A stretch of DNA of 64,000 bases from Enterococcus viikkiensis. Lineage in GTDB: Bacteria > Bacillota > Bacilli > Lactobacillales > Enterococcaceae. Under the pieces are notes generated by a model. It searched no databases. It saw only the letters and a program-made list of their open reading frames with translations, and was not told the origin of the DNA. The stretch is taken from contig NZ_BJDW01000001.1 of the NCBI RefSeq assembly GCF_005405345.1, forward strand, positions 235,607 to 299,606, read 5' to 3'. Within the stretch, counting starts at the first letter, position 1; each line of letters opens with the position of its first letter. The position numbers and the translations under genes are program-made. This document shows, piece after piece, positions 10,452 through 20,258 of the stretch.

Positions 10452-10624
10452 CTCTGTCCTCCTAATGTAAACTTATTTTCAGCCAAAACTGCTGTTACTC
10501 CTATTTACTTCGCGTCATTCTTTTATTCATTTTACTAATCTTCCTAAAGAAAACCAACTATTCCCTCTTGAGTGCGTATTATTCCAATTTTTTGCTATAC
10601 TATGCTAGAAAGGTGTGATGATAC

Positions 10625-11818
10625 ATGCAACTGCAACGAGATTTGCTTTCCTTAGCACTTTATTTGATTGGATTCATTTTTATACTCGTTCGCTTTAAGA
10701 AAAAAAAATTGAAACACGTATTGATTTGGACAGGTATTTTTCTAATCTTATATTTTTGCTTTATCGAAATACGCGAAAAAACGTTTTATCTTTTAATTCC
10801 GCTATTTTTCTTTTTCTTATTTTATTATTTTTATTTCAAAGACAAGTGTCGTTTGAGAAACGGCTGGCTATTCAACCTTTTTCTACTTAGTTTTATGGGT
10901 TATTTAGTCATCTTAACATTCTCATCACGTTCCTTGATTTCTGCAGGCATTTTAGGTGTTTTAATTCTGCTGTTCTTATTTAGTTTTCTTTTTGGTATTT
11001 ATGCCGCAATTATTTTTCTTATCGGTAATAGTTTCATTGTTTTACGGCATGAATCTCGCCGCTTACCCAACTTACTAACGCTGATCTTGGCTTTAGCGAT
11101 TATTGCATTGGTCATTATACAAACCTACGGGGCCCAGCTTCTCCCTGAGTGGATGCTACCGCTCTTGTCTATTCCAACCTTGATTTCTGGTTATTTTTTT
11201 ATTGTCTTTTGGAATTTTCTATCCATCTCAATGATCTATCAATTCAACCAACCAAAGGAAGATCAAGATTTTATTATTATTCTTGGTGCTGGCTTAATCG
11301 ATGGACGGAAAGTAACACCACTCTTAGCACAGCGAATCAATCGCGGGATTCAATTTTATCAGCAACAGCTAAAAGAAACTTTATCTGCGCCGAAGCTCTT
11401 AATGTCTGGTGGGCAAGGTCCGGATGAAAAGGTCCCCGAAGCCATCGCTATGCAAGAATACGCGATCGAACAAGGAATTCCTGTTGAAGATATCTTACTG
11501 GAAGCCCAGTCTACAAATACGTTGGAAAATATGAAGTTTAGCAAAGAAATCATGGATCGAGAAAGACCTTCTGGCTACCATGCGATTTTTACATCAAACA
11601 ACTATCATATCTTCCGAGCAGGGATGTATGCGTCCCAAGCGGGCTTAAAAATAGACGGAATCGGTTCAAAGACTGCACGTTATTATTGGCCCAATGCTTT
11701 TTTACGAGAATTCATCGCAGTGGCTCTGATGCACAAACGAATTCACCTATTTATTTGTGGGGGAATCGTTGTGCTCGGAAGTCTCTTGACTGCAGCAAGT
11801 TTTATTTCTTTACACTGA
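10625..11818 (+). CDS. YdcF/SanA-like (DUF218) membrane protein
   Basis: The protein has 397 aa. About eight hydrophobic segments fill residues 1-200 (for example LLIPLFFFFLFYYFYF and LLTLILALAIIALVII). The DUF218 domain follows with its signatures FIIILGAGLIDGRKVTPLLAQRI, LLMSGGQGPDEKVPEA and TNTLENMKFSKEIM. A last helix lies near the C-terminus. The family is linked to cell-envelope functions, but the reaction is not established. An extended -10 (TGCTATACT at 10593-10601) lies 24 bases before the ATG, without a clear -35. Confidence 0.85.
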   Translation: MQLQRDLLSLALYLIGFIFILVRFKKKKLKHVLIWTGIFLILYFCFIEIREKTFYLLIPLFFFFLFYYFYFKDKCRLRNGWLFNLFLLSFMGYLVILTFSSRSLISAGILGVLILLFLFSFLFGIYAAIIFLIGNSFIVLRHESRRLPNLLTLILALAIIALVIIQTYGAQLLPEWMLPLLSIPTLISGYFFIVFWNFLSISMIYQFNQPKEDQDFIIILGAGLIDGRKVTPLLAQRINRGIQFYQQQLKETLSAPKLLMSGGQGPDEKVPEAIAMQEYAIEQGIPVEDILLEAQSTNTLENMKFSKEIMDRERPSGYHAIFTSNNYHIFRAGMYASQAGLKIDGIGSKTARYYWPNAFLREFIAVALMHKRIHLFICGGIVVLGSLLTAASFISLH

Positions 11819-11957
11819 TTTTCTGAGATTGAGAAAGGCTTTTGCAAGCTCGTTTTGCTTATTGCCGATAACGCTAGTTCGTGAAGCCGGACCTGGATAT
11901 ACTTGCTGTAAAGCGATTTATTTATTTGAAAAGTTTAAACTATCTTTATAGTGAATA

Positions 11958-12000
11958 AAATAGGGAGTGCGACCTGTAATGGCCGCACTCCCTATTTTTT
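11958..12000. terminator. Bidirectional terminator between convergent genes
   Basis: AAATAGGGAGTGCG pairs with CGCACTCCCTATT and ends in a T tract. It serves the YdcF-like gene on the plus strand and the ABC exporter on the minus strand. The preceding 140 bases (11819-11957) show no gene. Confidence 0.85.
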
Positions 12001-12014
12001 ATTTGATGGATAAA

Positions 12015-14363
12015 TTATTCTGCTCGCAATGCGATAGCCGCATCTTTTTTAGCCGCCATTTTGGCAGGAATGTGTCCGCCGATCATGGTTAATACGGTCG
12101 AAACGAGGATTAAAATAACTCCGTGGACTGGATTTAATTGCGCCACGTCTTTAAGTTCAGTCATATTATAAAGAATCGCGTTGATTGGGAAGGTCGCAAG
12201 GTAGGCGATCAAGACACCTAAAGTTCCTGAAGCAACACCTAAAATACACGTTTCCGCGTCAAACACTCGGGTGATATCCTTCTTCCGTGCGCCCAGCGCT
12301 TTCAAGACACCAATTTCTTTGGTCCGTTCAATGACAGAAGTATAAGTGATGATCCCAATCATAATCATGCTGGTCACTAGTGAGATTCCAGCGAAAGCAA
12401 CTAGAACGTAAGTAATGGCGTCCATTAAACCGCCGGTCAATTCAGTCATCGTGCCTGCCAAGTCAGTATAAATGATCTTGTCTTCTTTTGGTTTGCCTTT
12501 GTTGTAATCATCCAAATAGCTTAAAATTTGTTCTTTGTCTTTATAATTATTTGGATAGATCATGATGCTGCTTGGGATGCTGTCGCCGCCTAAGTAGGCC
12601 AAAGTATTCTCCTTAGCAGCCTCATCTAATTTTTCGTTGGTCATGACATTTGTATCCGCATCTTTTTGTGCTGCGACAATCTCAGAATTTTCATTATCTT
12701 TGACGATTTTAGATGTCAGTTCATTGCTATAAGCAATCCCTGGTGCTAATAAATTCATAGTCGAAGAACTTTTCACCCGTAAGATTCCTGAGATTTTTAA
12801 CGTGTCATTGTTTGCATTATCAAACATTGCTTGGTAATCATTTTTAGGAATAAAATTCCCTGTCGGTAATTTTTGATAATATTCATTGTTGTTAATCAAT
12901 TTGAATTGGGTGCCGACGATCTTATCAAAGTTCAGTTTTTCACCGTCTTTCAGCTCAAAGCCAAGATTTTTTAATGAATTGATATTGGTGCTATTGTTCG
13001 CGTCAACAATGAGTACCACATCGGTAGTCGCTTTTGGATAAGCCCCAGCTAACAATTTATAATTGTCCTCTAAAAAGTTCCCAGAGCTTTCATCTAGCTG
13101 CGTAGGGAAAGACGAAACGCCCATTCCGGTCATGCTAGACACTGCGCTCATCATGGAAGGGCCGCTGTCTGGTGCTTCATTTGATAGCTTGACTGGTTTC
13201 ACATCCCCGTCGACATCACGCAAAAGGTTCATTCCCACAACACGCGTATAACCGATATTATTACTTAGCTTAGGATCGATATTATTAATGTAGTCGATAT
13301 ATTTTTGATCGATCTTATTCGTATGTTGCGCTTTGTCTTCATCACTGATTTTCGCGATGATTTCATTTTTGCCAGCTTTATTTGAGTCACTCACTTTTTC
13401 TGAGCCTAATGCTTGATTGCGATTCGCGGTCTGATCTGTCGTGGTTTTCGAGATCGTAATCGGATACTTCGCCATCGTTTCTGCTTGGGTCGTATCAATT
13501 TGCTTTTGAAAACCGCTGGACAGTGAAAGCACAATTCCGATACTGATGATCCCAATACTTGAAGCAAAGGCAGTCAAAAAGGTCCGCCCTTTTTTGGTAC
13601 GCAAGTTATTGAAGGACAGCTTCAAGGCAGTGATGAATTTCATCTTGGTTCGTTTTAATTGAAACTCTTCCCCTTTCTTTCCTTCGATATGGGGATGTGA
13701 GTCATTCAAAATCTGTCCATCAGAAAATTGAATGGTCCGATCAGCATATTTATTTGCTAGTTCAGGATTATGCGTCACCATGATAACCAATTTTTCTTTG
13801 GACAATTCTTGGATCAAGTTCATGATTTGAACACTGGTCTCGGTATCCAAAGCACCCGTCGGTTCATCACAAAGCAAAATATCTGGATCGTTGGCTAACG
13901 CTCGCGCGATGGCGACCCGCTGCATTTGTCCTCCAGAAAGCTGATTTGGTTTCTTATGCATATGATCGGCCAGACCTACTCGCCGTAGCGCATCCTCAGC
14001 CCGTTGCTGCTTTTCTTCCTTCGAGACACCGCTGAGGGTCATCCCAAGCTCTACATTATCGATAATTCCTAAATGACTGATCAAGTTGTAACTTTGAAAA
14101 ACAAACCCGATGGAATTATTACGATACGCATCCCAATCGGCGTCTTTAAAGGTTTTCGTTGATGTCCCGTCGATGATCATATCACCGGAATCATAATTGT
14201 CCAAGCCACCGATTACATTCAGCATCGTCGTCTTCCCTGATCCGCTGGCTCCTAGGATCGCGACGAATTCTTGTCGGCGAAATGCAACCGACACACCGTC
14301 TAACGCTTTTGTGGTGGTATCGCCCACATGATAATATTTTTTTATATCTTTTAATTCTAACAT
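12015..14363 (-). CDS. MacB-like ABC transporter (fused ATPase and permease)
   Basis: The protein has 782 aa from the ATG at 14363, which has AAAAGGGTG before it; the in-frame ATG further up lacks a ribosome site. Residues 1-230 are a LolD/MacB-class ATPase: Walker [10 protein letters not shown], signature [15 protein letters not shown], Walker [14 protein letters not shown] membrane helix near residue 265 is followed by a roughly 370-residue extracytoplasmic domain. Three C-terminal helices of an FtsX-type permease ([20 protein letters not shown] onward) complete it. Such fusions export peptides or lipophilic drugs; the substrate is unknown. It faces a two-component system that probably regulates it. 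Confidence 0.88.
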   Translation of the reverse strand: MLELKDIKKYYHVGDTTTKALDGVSVAFRRQEFVAILGASGSGKTTMLNVIGGLDNYDSGDMIIDGTSTKTFKDADWDAYRNNSIGFVFQSYNLISHLGIIDNVELGMTLSGVSKEEKQQRAEDALRRVGLADHMHKKPNQLSGGQMQRVAIARALANDPDILLCDEPTGALDTETSVQIMNLIQELSKEKLVIMVTHNPELANKYADRTIQFSDGQILNDSHPHIEGKKGEEFQLKRTKMKFITALKLSFNNLRTKKGRTFLTAFASSIGIISIGIVLSLSSGFQKQIDTTQAETMAKYPITISKTTTDQTANRNQALGSEKVSDSNKAGKNEIIAKISDEDKAQHTNKIDQKYIDYINNIDPKLSNNIGYTRVVGMNLLRDVDGDVKPVKLSNEAPDSGPSMMSAVSSMTGMGVSSFPTQLDESSGNFLEDNYKLLAGAYPKATTDVVLIVDANNSTNINSLKNLGFELKDGEKLNFDKIVGTQFKLINNNEYYQKLPTGNFIPKNDYQAMFDNANNDTLKISGILRVKSSSTMNLLAPGIAYSNELTSKIVKDNENSEIVAAQKDADTNVMTNEKLDEAAKENTLAYLGGDSIPSSIMIYPNNYKDKEQILSYLDDYNKGKPKEDKIIYTDLAGTMTELTGGLMDAITYVLVAFAGISLVTSMIMIGIITYTSVIERTKEIGVLKALGARKKDITRVFDAETCILGVASGTLGVLIAYLATFPINAILYNMTELKDVAQLNPVHGVILILVSTVLTMIGGHIPAKMAAKKDAAIALRAE

Positions 14364-14433
14364 CGTGTCACCCTTTTCTCTTAGTTTACATCGTAAAGAT
14401 AGCATGGCATTATTAACTCAAAATGAACAAAAA

Positions 14434-14458
14434 TTCATACTAGGTTCACAGTAATTCG
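14434..14458 (+). promoter_or_regulatory. Candidate response-regulator direct repeats
   Basis: Three TTC(A/G) half-sites (14434, 14445, 14455) are spaced 11 and 10 bases in the 130-base region between the ABC exporter and the response regulator. Helical-turn-spaced direct repeats are typical OmpR-family sites. This is a suggestion only. Confidence 0.3.
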
Positions 14459-14493
14459 TTATCATTATTGAACAAAAAGGGGGGGCAACGCAA

Positions 14494-15165
14494 ATGAATC
14501 GAATACTTATCGTAGAAGATGATGAAAATTTATCAATCCTTTATCAATCAGCTTTGAAAAATGAACGTTTCGAAGTGTTTCGCGCGAGTAATGGCGTCGC
14601 TGCACTTGAACTTTTAGAGCGACAATTCATTGATCTGATCATCAGTGATATCATGATGCCGGATATGGATGGCTATGAGCTTGCAGAAAGTTTACGGCAG
14701 GCGGGCTATGAACTGCCGATTTTAGTTATCACCGCCAAAGATTCTTTTGAAGATAAAAAACGCGGCTTCACCATTGGGGTCGATGATTACATGGTCAAAC
14801 CAATCGATGTAAATGAAATGATTTTACGCGTAGATGCGCTCCTGCGGCGAGCCCAAATCGTCCACACGAAGGAATTAATCGTAGGTCATACGCAGCTCAG
14901 CCAAGAAACTTACCAAATTAAAACGCCGAAGCAACGTGTGACGCTACCGTAAAAGGAATTTTTACTTTTATATAAGTTACTGGCTTACCCCAATAAAATA
15001 TTTACCCGTCAACAATTAATGGATGAGATCTGGGGATTAGATTCTGATACCGATGAGCGAACGATTGATGTTCATATCAAGCGCCTGCGAACTCGCCTAG
15101 AAAATAATCCCGATTTCACTATCGAAACAATCCGTGGATTAGGCTATAAGGTGGTCCTTCTATGA
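14494..15165 (+). pseudogene. OmpR-family response regulator interrupted by an in-frame stop
   Basis: The receiver domain is intact: acidic pocket E8-D9-D10, phospho-acceptor D52 in SDIMMPDMDG, T80 and K102. After VTLP at codon 152 the frame meets TAA (14950-14952). It then continues unbroken for 70 codons encoding a normal winged-helix domain (KEFLLLYKLLAYPNKIF, FTRQQLMDEIWGL, TIDVHIKRLRTRLE, IRGLGYKVVLL). Its natural stop overlaps the kinase start (ATGA). Length and frame are otherwise perfect at 223 codons. A CAA-to-TAA change would explain it. As written, the cell would make a receiver without a DNA-binding domain. Sequencing error is the alternative. Confidence 0.85.
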
Positions 15166-16211
15166 GGAAACGAATCTTTCCCCAACTATGGATGAATTTT
15201 GTCGCGATCATCTTTTTACTGATGGTAATCGTCTTAGCTTTTTTCATTGCGATGCTCTTTCTCGTGAATCATTTTCAGCTGCTGACACCAGAACGTGAGG
15301 GGCACCTCTTCCCACTTTATTTCATTATTTTTCTAAGCCTAGTAATCGGTGCCGCTCTTTCGATCTTTGTCGGCAAACGAATCCTGCAGCCCATTGGCGA
15401 CTTGCGGCAAGCTATGAGTCAAGTGGCTAAGGGCGATTTCACGATCCAATTGAGTGAAGACAAGCAAATGGAGGATGTCGAGGAACTGTATCACGATTTC
15501 AATTTGATGGTAAAAGAATTAGGCAGTATCGAAACTTTGCGTAACGACTTCGTCTCAACGGTCTCCCATGAATTTAAAACACCGATCGCTACTATCAAAG
15601 GCTATGTCCAACTTCTACAAAACGAGACACTGTCTCCTGCTGAACGAGGAGAGTATTTGGAACGAATGCTTGATGGTACTCAGCAGTTGACGTATTTAAC
15701 CGACAATATTTTGAAGCTCAGCAAATTGGAAAATCAAGGATTAGGATTAGACTTTCAAGCCTTTCGTTTAGACGAACAGATTCGTGAGGTAATTTTATTT
15801 TTGCAACCGAAATGGGAGCAATTAAATCTAAGCTTGGATTTGGATCTGCCTCGGACCGAATTTTATGGCAATGAAGAATTTTTGTATCAAGTCTGGTTAA
15901 ACTTAATGGATAACGCCATCAAATATAGTCAAAAAGACAGCCGTATCCATGTCCGCCTGCAAAATACAGAAAATGAACAGATCATCACTCTCAGCGATGA
16001 AGGAATCGGTATGACCACTGAGATTACGGAGCGCATCTTCGATAAATTTTATCAAAGCGACACCAGTCGAAAAACAAAAGGCAACGGACTGGGTTTAGCT
16101 CTTGCCAAACAAATTGTTGACCTACACCAAGGGCGTATCGAAGTCAAGAGTTCTCCTGATCAAGGCAGCAAATTTAAAATATATTTGCCGACTAACTTGA
16201 AAAATTCATAA
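15162..16211 (+). CDS. Sensor histidine kinase
   Basis: The protein has 349 aa. Two membrane helices (about residues 12-36 and 51-70) bracket a loop of only about 14 residues, so it probably senses within or through the membrane. A HAMP segment (GKRILQPIGDL) follows, then the dimerisation box with H136 (VSHEFKTPIATIKGY). The ATPase domain has N box NLMDNAIKYS, G1 DEGIGM and G2 GNGLGLALAKQIV. All catalytic motifs are intact. The start overlaps the response-regulator stop by four bases. Its partner regulator is nonsense-disrupted, so signal output is doubtful. The divergent ABC exporter is the likely target. Confidence 0.93.
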   Translation: MRKRIFPQLWMNFVAIIFLLMVIVLAFFIAMLFLVNHFQLLTPEREGHLFPLYFIIFLSLVIGAALSIFVGKRILQPIGDLRQAMSQVAKGDFTIQLSEDKQMEDVEELYHDFNLMVKELGSIETLRNDFVSTVSHEFKTPIATIKGYVQLLQNETLSPAERGEYLERMLDGTQQLTYLTDNILKLSKLENQGLGLDFQAFRLDEQIREVILFLQPKWEQLNLSLDLDLPRTEFYGNEEFLYQVWLNLMDNAIKYSQKDSRIHVRLQNTENEQIITLSDEGIGMTTEITERIFDKFYQSDTSRKTKGNGLGLALAKQIVDLHQGRIEVKSSPDQGSKFKIYLPTNLKNS

Positions 16212-16297
16212 TTTATTGTGGGATTAGGCATAAAAATTCACGAATAGTTACTATTTCTTTTGTACGCTAGATATAGTTAAAGGAGAGGATGACTCAA

Positions 16298-16603
16298 ATG
16301 GAGGAACAAACAGTCACTAAATCTGTGTACTTTGTTGAGGAAACACAAAACATTGAAGGTGCGTATGTCGAAGTGAATACACTTTTTGTGGCCGAGGATC
16401 AAAAACAAGCCACAAAAGTTTATGAAGAACTAGTCAAAGAACAACCGAAAAAATCATTTGGTCTTTTATTAAATGAATATATCATCAACGCGGAAGGCGG
16501 CTTTTTCCAAAACCTGTTGGCATCTTGGAAAAACCTGCCCGCCGAATTTTATCGCAAAATGCAAATCCTAACCTATCGTCCGTTAGCTGAATATCAAAAT
16601 TAG
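16298..16603 (+). CDS. Hypothetical 101-residue protein
   Basis: I do not recognise this protein. I prefer the ATG at 16298 to the one at 16289: AGGAGAGG touches the first ATG but is about 10 bases from the second. It is acidic and soluble, with an N-terminal strand-rich half (KSVYFVEETQNIEGAYVEV) and a C-terminal LLASWKNLPAEFYRKMQIL segment, and no membrane helix. It follows the sensor kinase by 86 bases and is a stand-alone gene, with a terminator downstream after 16689. Codon use looks like that of its neighbours. Confidence 0.7.
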   Translation: MEEQTVTKSVYFVEETQNIEGAYVEVNTLFVAEDQKQATKVYEELVKEQPKKSFGLLLNEYIINAEGGFFQNLLASWKNLPAEFYRKMQILTYRPLAEYQN

Positions 16604-16688
16604 CCTATACAGCTACTTCAAAGTGGCTGATCTTCAGCACGTATACGATTCCATTAATCGCCTTAAAAATCCGAAGAGAAACGCGCAA

Positions 16689-16719
16689 AAAAAAGTCACT
16701 CACAAGGAGTGACTTTTTT
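16689..16719. terminator. Bidirectional terminator
   Basis: AAAAAAGTCACTC and GAGTGACTTTTTT form a stem around a 5-base loop. It serves the hypothetical gene on the plus strand and azlD on the minus strand. Confidence 0.85.
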
Positions 16720-17035
16720 AGATCATCGATAATAAAAAGACTGCAGCTAACCCCGTAATTACAGAGATCGCCATGGAACGAGTTTTGTAAGCAACCCCAG
16801 CCACTAAAAACATCGCGATAATTCGAACGTTGCCGATTACATCAAATTGATTATCGCTAATAAAGACATCTTTAAATACTAATGCAGCAAATAAAGAAAT
16901 CGGCACATATTTCATCCAATCACTGAACCATTGCGGGACTTGACGTTGCGAAAAATATAGCATCGGAAACAATCGCGGCAAATAAGAAGCCGAGAAGAGA
17001 CACAAAATTAGCAACAATAAAGAGCCATTACTCAT
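16718..17035 (-). CDS. azlD: AzlD-family branched-chain amino acid transport protein
   Basis: The protein has 105 aa from the ATG at 17035, six bases after AGGAGG; the ATG at 17050 lies ahead of that site. It has three to four membrane helices (SLLLLILCLFSASYL, YVPISLFAALVFKDV, VISVITGLAAVFLLSMI) and the R-LF-P motif common in AzlD. It is the small partner of AzlC; the pair exports branched-chain amino acids or analogues. It overlaps azlC by eight bases, typical of the pair. Confidence 0.88.
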   Translation of the reverse strand: MSNGSLLLLILCLFSASYLPRLFPMLYFSQRQVPQWFSDWMKYVPISLFAALVFKDVFISDNQFDVIGNVRIIAMFLVAGVAYKTRSMAISVITGLAAVFLLSMI

Positions 17036-17783
17036 GATGAACCTCCTCACCGGTCAAATCATAATGATTCGGCCCGTCATTTTTGGTGTTGGATGTTTTG
17101 CGAAAACGCTCAATCAGATAGCCGACAAAAGAGGCTAACAATGTGGCTAAAATCAACCCAAAGGTATTTTTAAACATCAGCATAAAAATAATCGCTAGCC
17201 CACCAGATAATAAGCCCGTGATTAGCAGCAAGCCATTGTTCATTTGCATCATGAACATAAAAATAAACATCGCTGTCAAAGCAAAATGAACCAGTTCAGT
17301 ATCAACATGGATCACCGAACCAAAAATCGTTCCTAAAATTGTGCTTCCCGTCCAAGAAGCCATCGAAAACCAATTGACATACAACGCTTTCTTACGATTC
17401 CATTCAGGATCGGTAGAATACTTCAAATAATTTACAGCATAGTTTTCATCATTCATTGATTGCGAAAACAAAGCGATGAATGAACGTTTCTCTTTTTTAA
17501 AAAATTGCGATAAGCTGGAGCCAAGCAGTGCATAACGTAGCTCCAGGAAAAAGACCATTAAGATGGTGGACACAAATGATGCATGGACACTTAGCATTGA
17601 GACGACTAAAAATTGTGCGCCTCCTGAAAAGACCAGCATCGAAAGTAAGGCAGTCAGAAAAATATTGAACCCCGCTTTTTGCAGCAGCATGCCACAGGCC
17701 AAGCCGACTGGAATATAGCTTAAACAAAGTGGGAGCACTGCGTAAAACGCCTCTAACCATGGTGTCCTTTTTTTTACAGGCAT
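17028..17783 (-). CDS. azlC: AzlC-family branched-chain amino acid exporter
   Basis: The protein has 251 aa and is the large membrane subunit of the LIV-E export family. Family signatures are LPLCLSYIPVGLACGMLLQKAG near the N-terminus, MLVFSGGAQFL, and RYALLGSSLSQFF with QSMNDENYAVNY. About seven helices are visible. The last 25 residues are soluble and charged. It heads a two-gene unit with azlD. The upstream 439-base region is described separately. Confidence 0.9.
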   Translation of the reverse strand: MPVKKRTPWLEAFYAVLPLCLSYIPVGLACGMLLQKAGFNIFLTALLSMLVFSGGAQFLVVSMLSVHASFVSTILMVFFLELRYALLGSSLSQFFKKEKRSFIALFSQSMNDENYAVNYLKYSTDPEWNRKKALYVNWFSMASWTGSTILGTIFGSVIHVDTELVHFALTAMFIFMFMMQMNNGLLLITGLLSGGLAIIFMLMFKNTFGLILATLLASFVGYLIERFRKTSNTKNDGPNHYDLTGEEVHHE

Positions 17784-18222
17784 GGTAATTTCTCAATTCC
17801 CTTCACGTTCACAGGATAAAAAGCATTCTCATTCTAACACATTCTTGCCAAAAAAGGAGTCCCTGTAATCATCTTATGAGTTTTATGAAAACGATCATAA
17901 TCATTCGTAAAATTCAGGAATTTATCGAATTTTTCTTTTAAAAAATTTAATTTGGTTAATTAAACCGAATTATTTTTTTCTAAACTTTATAAACATCTGC
18001 TTTTGCGAAATAAAAAGAGGAAAGTTTTAAATGTTTCTTATGAAAAATTCATGTACAATTACAGCTTTGCTCCTTTTAACCGCTGAATAAGTTTTCTTTT
18101 TTTGTGAGTGAAGTGAGTTCATTTAACGAATCTACTTTACTAATTAGAGAGGAGATGAAATTTGAAGAATGATTTTCAGAAAAAATATGTTAAGATAGTT
18201 AGCGAAAAGAGTTGAAGTACAG
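17784..18222. other. AT-rich intergenic region, no supported gene
   Basis: This 439-base gap lies between divergent azlC and the YoaK-like gene. It holds an AT-rich stretch, a 19-codon ORF at 18031-18090 (MFLMKNSCTITALLLLTAE) after GAGGAAAG, and GAGGAG at 18151 before a short TTG-initiated frame of 17 codons. Neither peptide is convincing. A -10-like TAAGAT lies near 18192. I see no terminator or clear operator. Confidence 0.5.
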
Positions 18223-18906
18223 ATGGAAAACAGTTTTCATGAGAATCGTTCGGTAGGATTGCTCTTGACTTTTATCGGTGGAATGATGGATAGCTATACT
18301 TATATACGTTACGAAGCCTTTGCCTCGGCTCAGACTGGGAACATCGTCTTAGCAATCATTCAAGCGTATGAGCAGCAATGGAACATGGTAGGAAAAAAAC
18401 TCCTTTCTACCTTATTCTTCTTCTTCGGGATTCTCTTAACTAAATTTATGATTGATTATTTCAAGAAAAAACAGCTTCATTTTTGGCGATTATTCCTGCT
18501 TTATTTTGAAGCGCTGGTCTTTTTTTTGATCAGTTTGCCTTTTTTACAGCCTCATCCAGCCATTATTACGATCATGATCGCCTTCACTGCCGCCATTCAA
18601 TGGATTGCTTTTGATAAAATTAACGGCTTAGCCTATACGAATTTATTTACAACTGGTAATTTGAAAGGCGTTGCGACAAACCTTTACGATTATTTAACAA
18701 CAAAAGATGCTGGCGCTAAAACCCGTTTCTTCCATTTCTTATTCGTCGTCGTAGCTTTCGTTTTAGGAGTCATCGTCTCTGTCTTCTTTTATCGCTGGAT
18801 CGCAGCAAAAACAGTCCTTTTGATTGCAGGTTTATTTTTATACTTAGCTCTTTCAGAAACTTTTTTTGTGTGGCGTTTTCAAAGAGAAATACATTTATTC
18901 AGATAA
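18223..18906 (+). CDS. YoaK-family (DUF1275) membrane protein
   Basis: The protein has 227 aa and six predicted helices. The family's N-terminal signature is clear: LLLTFIGGMMDSYTYIRYEAFASAQTGN contains GGxxDxYtY and AQTGN. The later TNLFTTGNLKGVATNLYDYL is also typical. The function of this family is unknown. The gene is followed directly by a very strong terminator. No ribosome site is good: AGTTGAAGTACAG precedes the ATG. Confidence 0.85.
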   Translation: MENSFHENRSVGLLLTFIGGMMDSYTYIRYEAFASAQTGNIVLAIIQAYEQQWNMVGKKLLSTLFFFFGILLTKFMIDYFKKKQLHFWRLFLLYFEALVFFLISLPFLQPHPAIITIMIAFTAAIQWIAFDKINGLAYTNLFTTGNLKGVATNLYDYLTTKDAGAKTRFFHFLFVVVAFVLGVIVSVFFYRWIAAKTVLLIAGLFLYLALSETFFVWRFQREIHLFR

Positions 18907-18908
18907 AA

Positions 18909-18954
18909 CAAAATCAGGCTCCTCTCTCAAATGAGAGAGGAGCCTGATTTTTTT
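18909..18954 (+). terminator. Strong terminator after the YoaK-like gene
   Basis: An 18-bp perfect stem (AAATCAGGCTCCTCTCTC and its complement) with an AAAT loop and a run of seven T. Confidence 0.9.
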
Positions 18955-19092
18955 ATCCTTTGAAAGCTTTAACCAATAAAATCAATGGCGTTATCACGTT
19001 ACTTGTCTTTAGATAGATGAACTTGGTTTCTCACAAAGGTTTCAAATGCATCGCTCCCGCTGACATAGACTTTAAATAGGATTCTTTCATCC

Positions 19093-20043
19093 TTATTTAT
19101 TCCGATAAAAGCCCGCTTTGATTTCAATGAAATCTTGGAATAATTGAAATAAATGAAAAAGCTGGGCTCGTTCTTCAAAGGCTTGACGATTTTCCGGCAA
19201 TGTTTTCTTCTGATAACGCTGATCAACTTCTTCGATCTTAAGTAAAATCGCTGAGCCATCATTTTCTTCTGATAAGGTTTCCGCAGTGAATTCAAATAAT
19301 TCTTTTAGTTCCTGTACATCTTCTGGCGCTGCGGACAGCCGATTCAAAATTTGCAGCATGTCCGAAAAAATTTTTAATTGCAGACGCCGCATCGCAAAGT
19401 ATTCAAAATAATAACTATTGCCGTTGAAAAAATGATTTTCTTCATATTCTAGCGACCGCGTTTGCGCCTTTTTCACAAAATTTTGCAGCGCTAGACATTC
19501 CTGCCGCAGGATTTCTTCTTTGTCTGGTTGATTAAGAAACGCCGACATCCGATCCAGCATTTTTTTCATTGTCACTTCAACGACTATCTGATCTTCCTGC
19601 AGTTGTTTTTCAGTATTTGGCATATAAAGATTGGCTGCCAACGCACAGCCCACGCCAATCACCATCAACAAATACTCGTTAATCACCAACGTCAGAGGCA
19701 TGGCTTCAGCCGCTAAATAATGGGTGATCAAGACCGAGCTGACCGCAATCCCTTCCGCTAAATCAAAACGAATCGATAAGGGAATAAACAGGATTAAATA
19801 CAGACCAAAGACGATTGGATGAAAGCCTAGCAGTAAAAAACAGCCGGCAGCAATCACCGTGGCTAAGGTCAGAGAAAACAACCGGTTCAACGCGGTCTTT
19901 GCGGTTGAACGCTTCGTATTGGTGACAGTCAAGATCGTGATAATGGCAGCTGAAGCGGCTGAATCTAATTGTAGTCCTCCCGCCAATAATAAAGCAATCG
20001 GTGCCGCCACCGCTGTTTTGATTGTTCGTAAACCTATCTTCAT
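19093..20043 (-). CDS. FUSC/aromatic acid exporter family (DUF939) protein
   Basis: The protein has 316 aa. The N-terminal half holds about six helices, starting IGLRTIKTAVAAPIALLLAG and including TKRSTAKTALNRL, the family's conserved loop. The C-terminal half (residues 150-316) is soluble and helical, matching the aromatic-exporter C-terminal domain (ENHFFNGNSYYFEYFAMRRLQ). Such proteins are thought to export small aromatic or organic acids. A good AGGAGGGT precedes the ATG. About 170 bases of low-content sequence follow the stop. Confidence 0.85.
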   Translation of the reverse strand: MKIGLRTIKTAVAAPIALLLAGGLQLDSAASAAIITILTVTNTKRSTAKTALNRLFSLTLATVIAAGCFLLLGFHPIVFGLYLILFIPLSIRFDLAEGIAVSSVLITHYLAAEAMPLTLVINEYLLMVIGVGCALAANLYMPNTEKQLQEDQIVVEVTMKKMLDRMSAFLNQPDKEEILRQECLALQNFVKKAQTRSLEYEENHFFNGNSYYFEYFAMRRLQLKIFSDMLQILNRLSAAPEDVQELKELFEFTAETLSEENDGSAILLKIEEVDQRYQKKTLPENRQAFEERAQLFHLFQLFQDFIEIKAGFYRNK

Positions 20044-20258
20044 TTATACCCTCCTGCTTTTGGCTAAGCCATTGTTTGTACATTTATTTCAGCTTCTTAA
20101 AAAAGCTTACACTAAAATCACTTGGGAAAAAAGAATTATCCACATCAGAAAACCATTCGCAACTTCCGATCTTTTCTTGTATAGTAAATAAGTTGAACCC
20201 GTTAAGCAACAGACAAATAGTATTAAGGTCTTTATCTTTTTTTAAAGGAGTGATAGAA

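Noticed and set aside
11819..11957. Possible small RNA between convergent genes
   Set aside because: No promoter or conserved structure could be recognised beyond the shared terminator.
15019..15165. Separate restart of the response-regulator DNA-binding domain after the stop
   Set aside because: The first in-frame ATG after the stop is inside the winged helix, and no ribosome site precedes it.
17881..17930. Fur-box-like sequence (CGATCATAATCATTCG)
   Set aside because: Only part of the palindrome matches, it is far from a recognised promoter, and neither flanking gene is iron-related.
20022..20258. Longer DUF441 protein from an ATG at 20022
   Set aside because: It would overlap the start of the divergent FUSC gene and add unrelated sequence; the GTG at 20259 has AAAGGAG and gives the family length.
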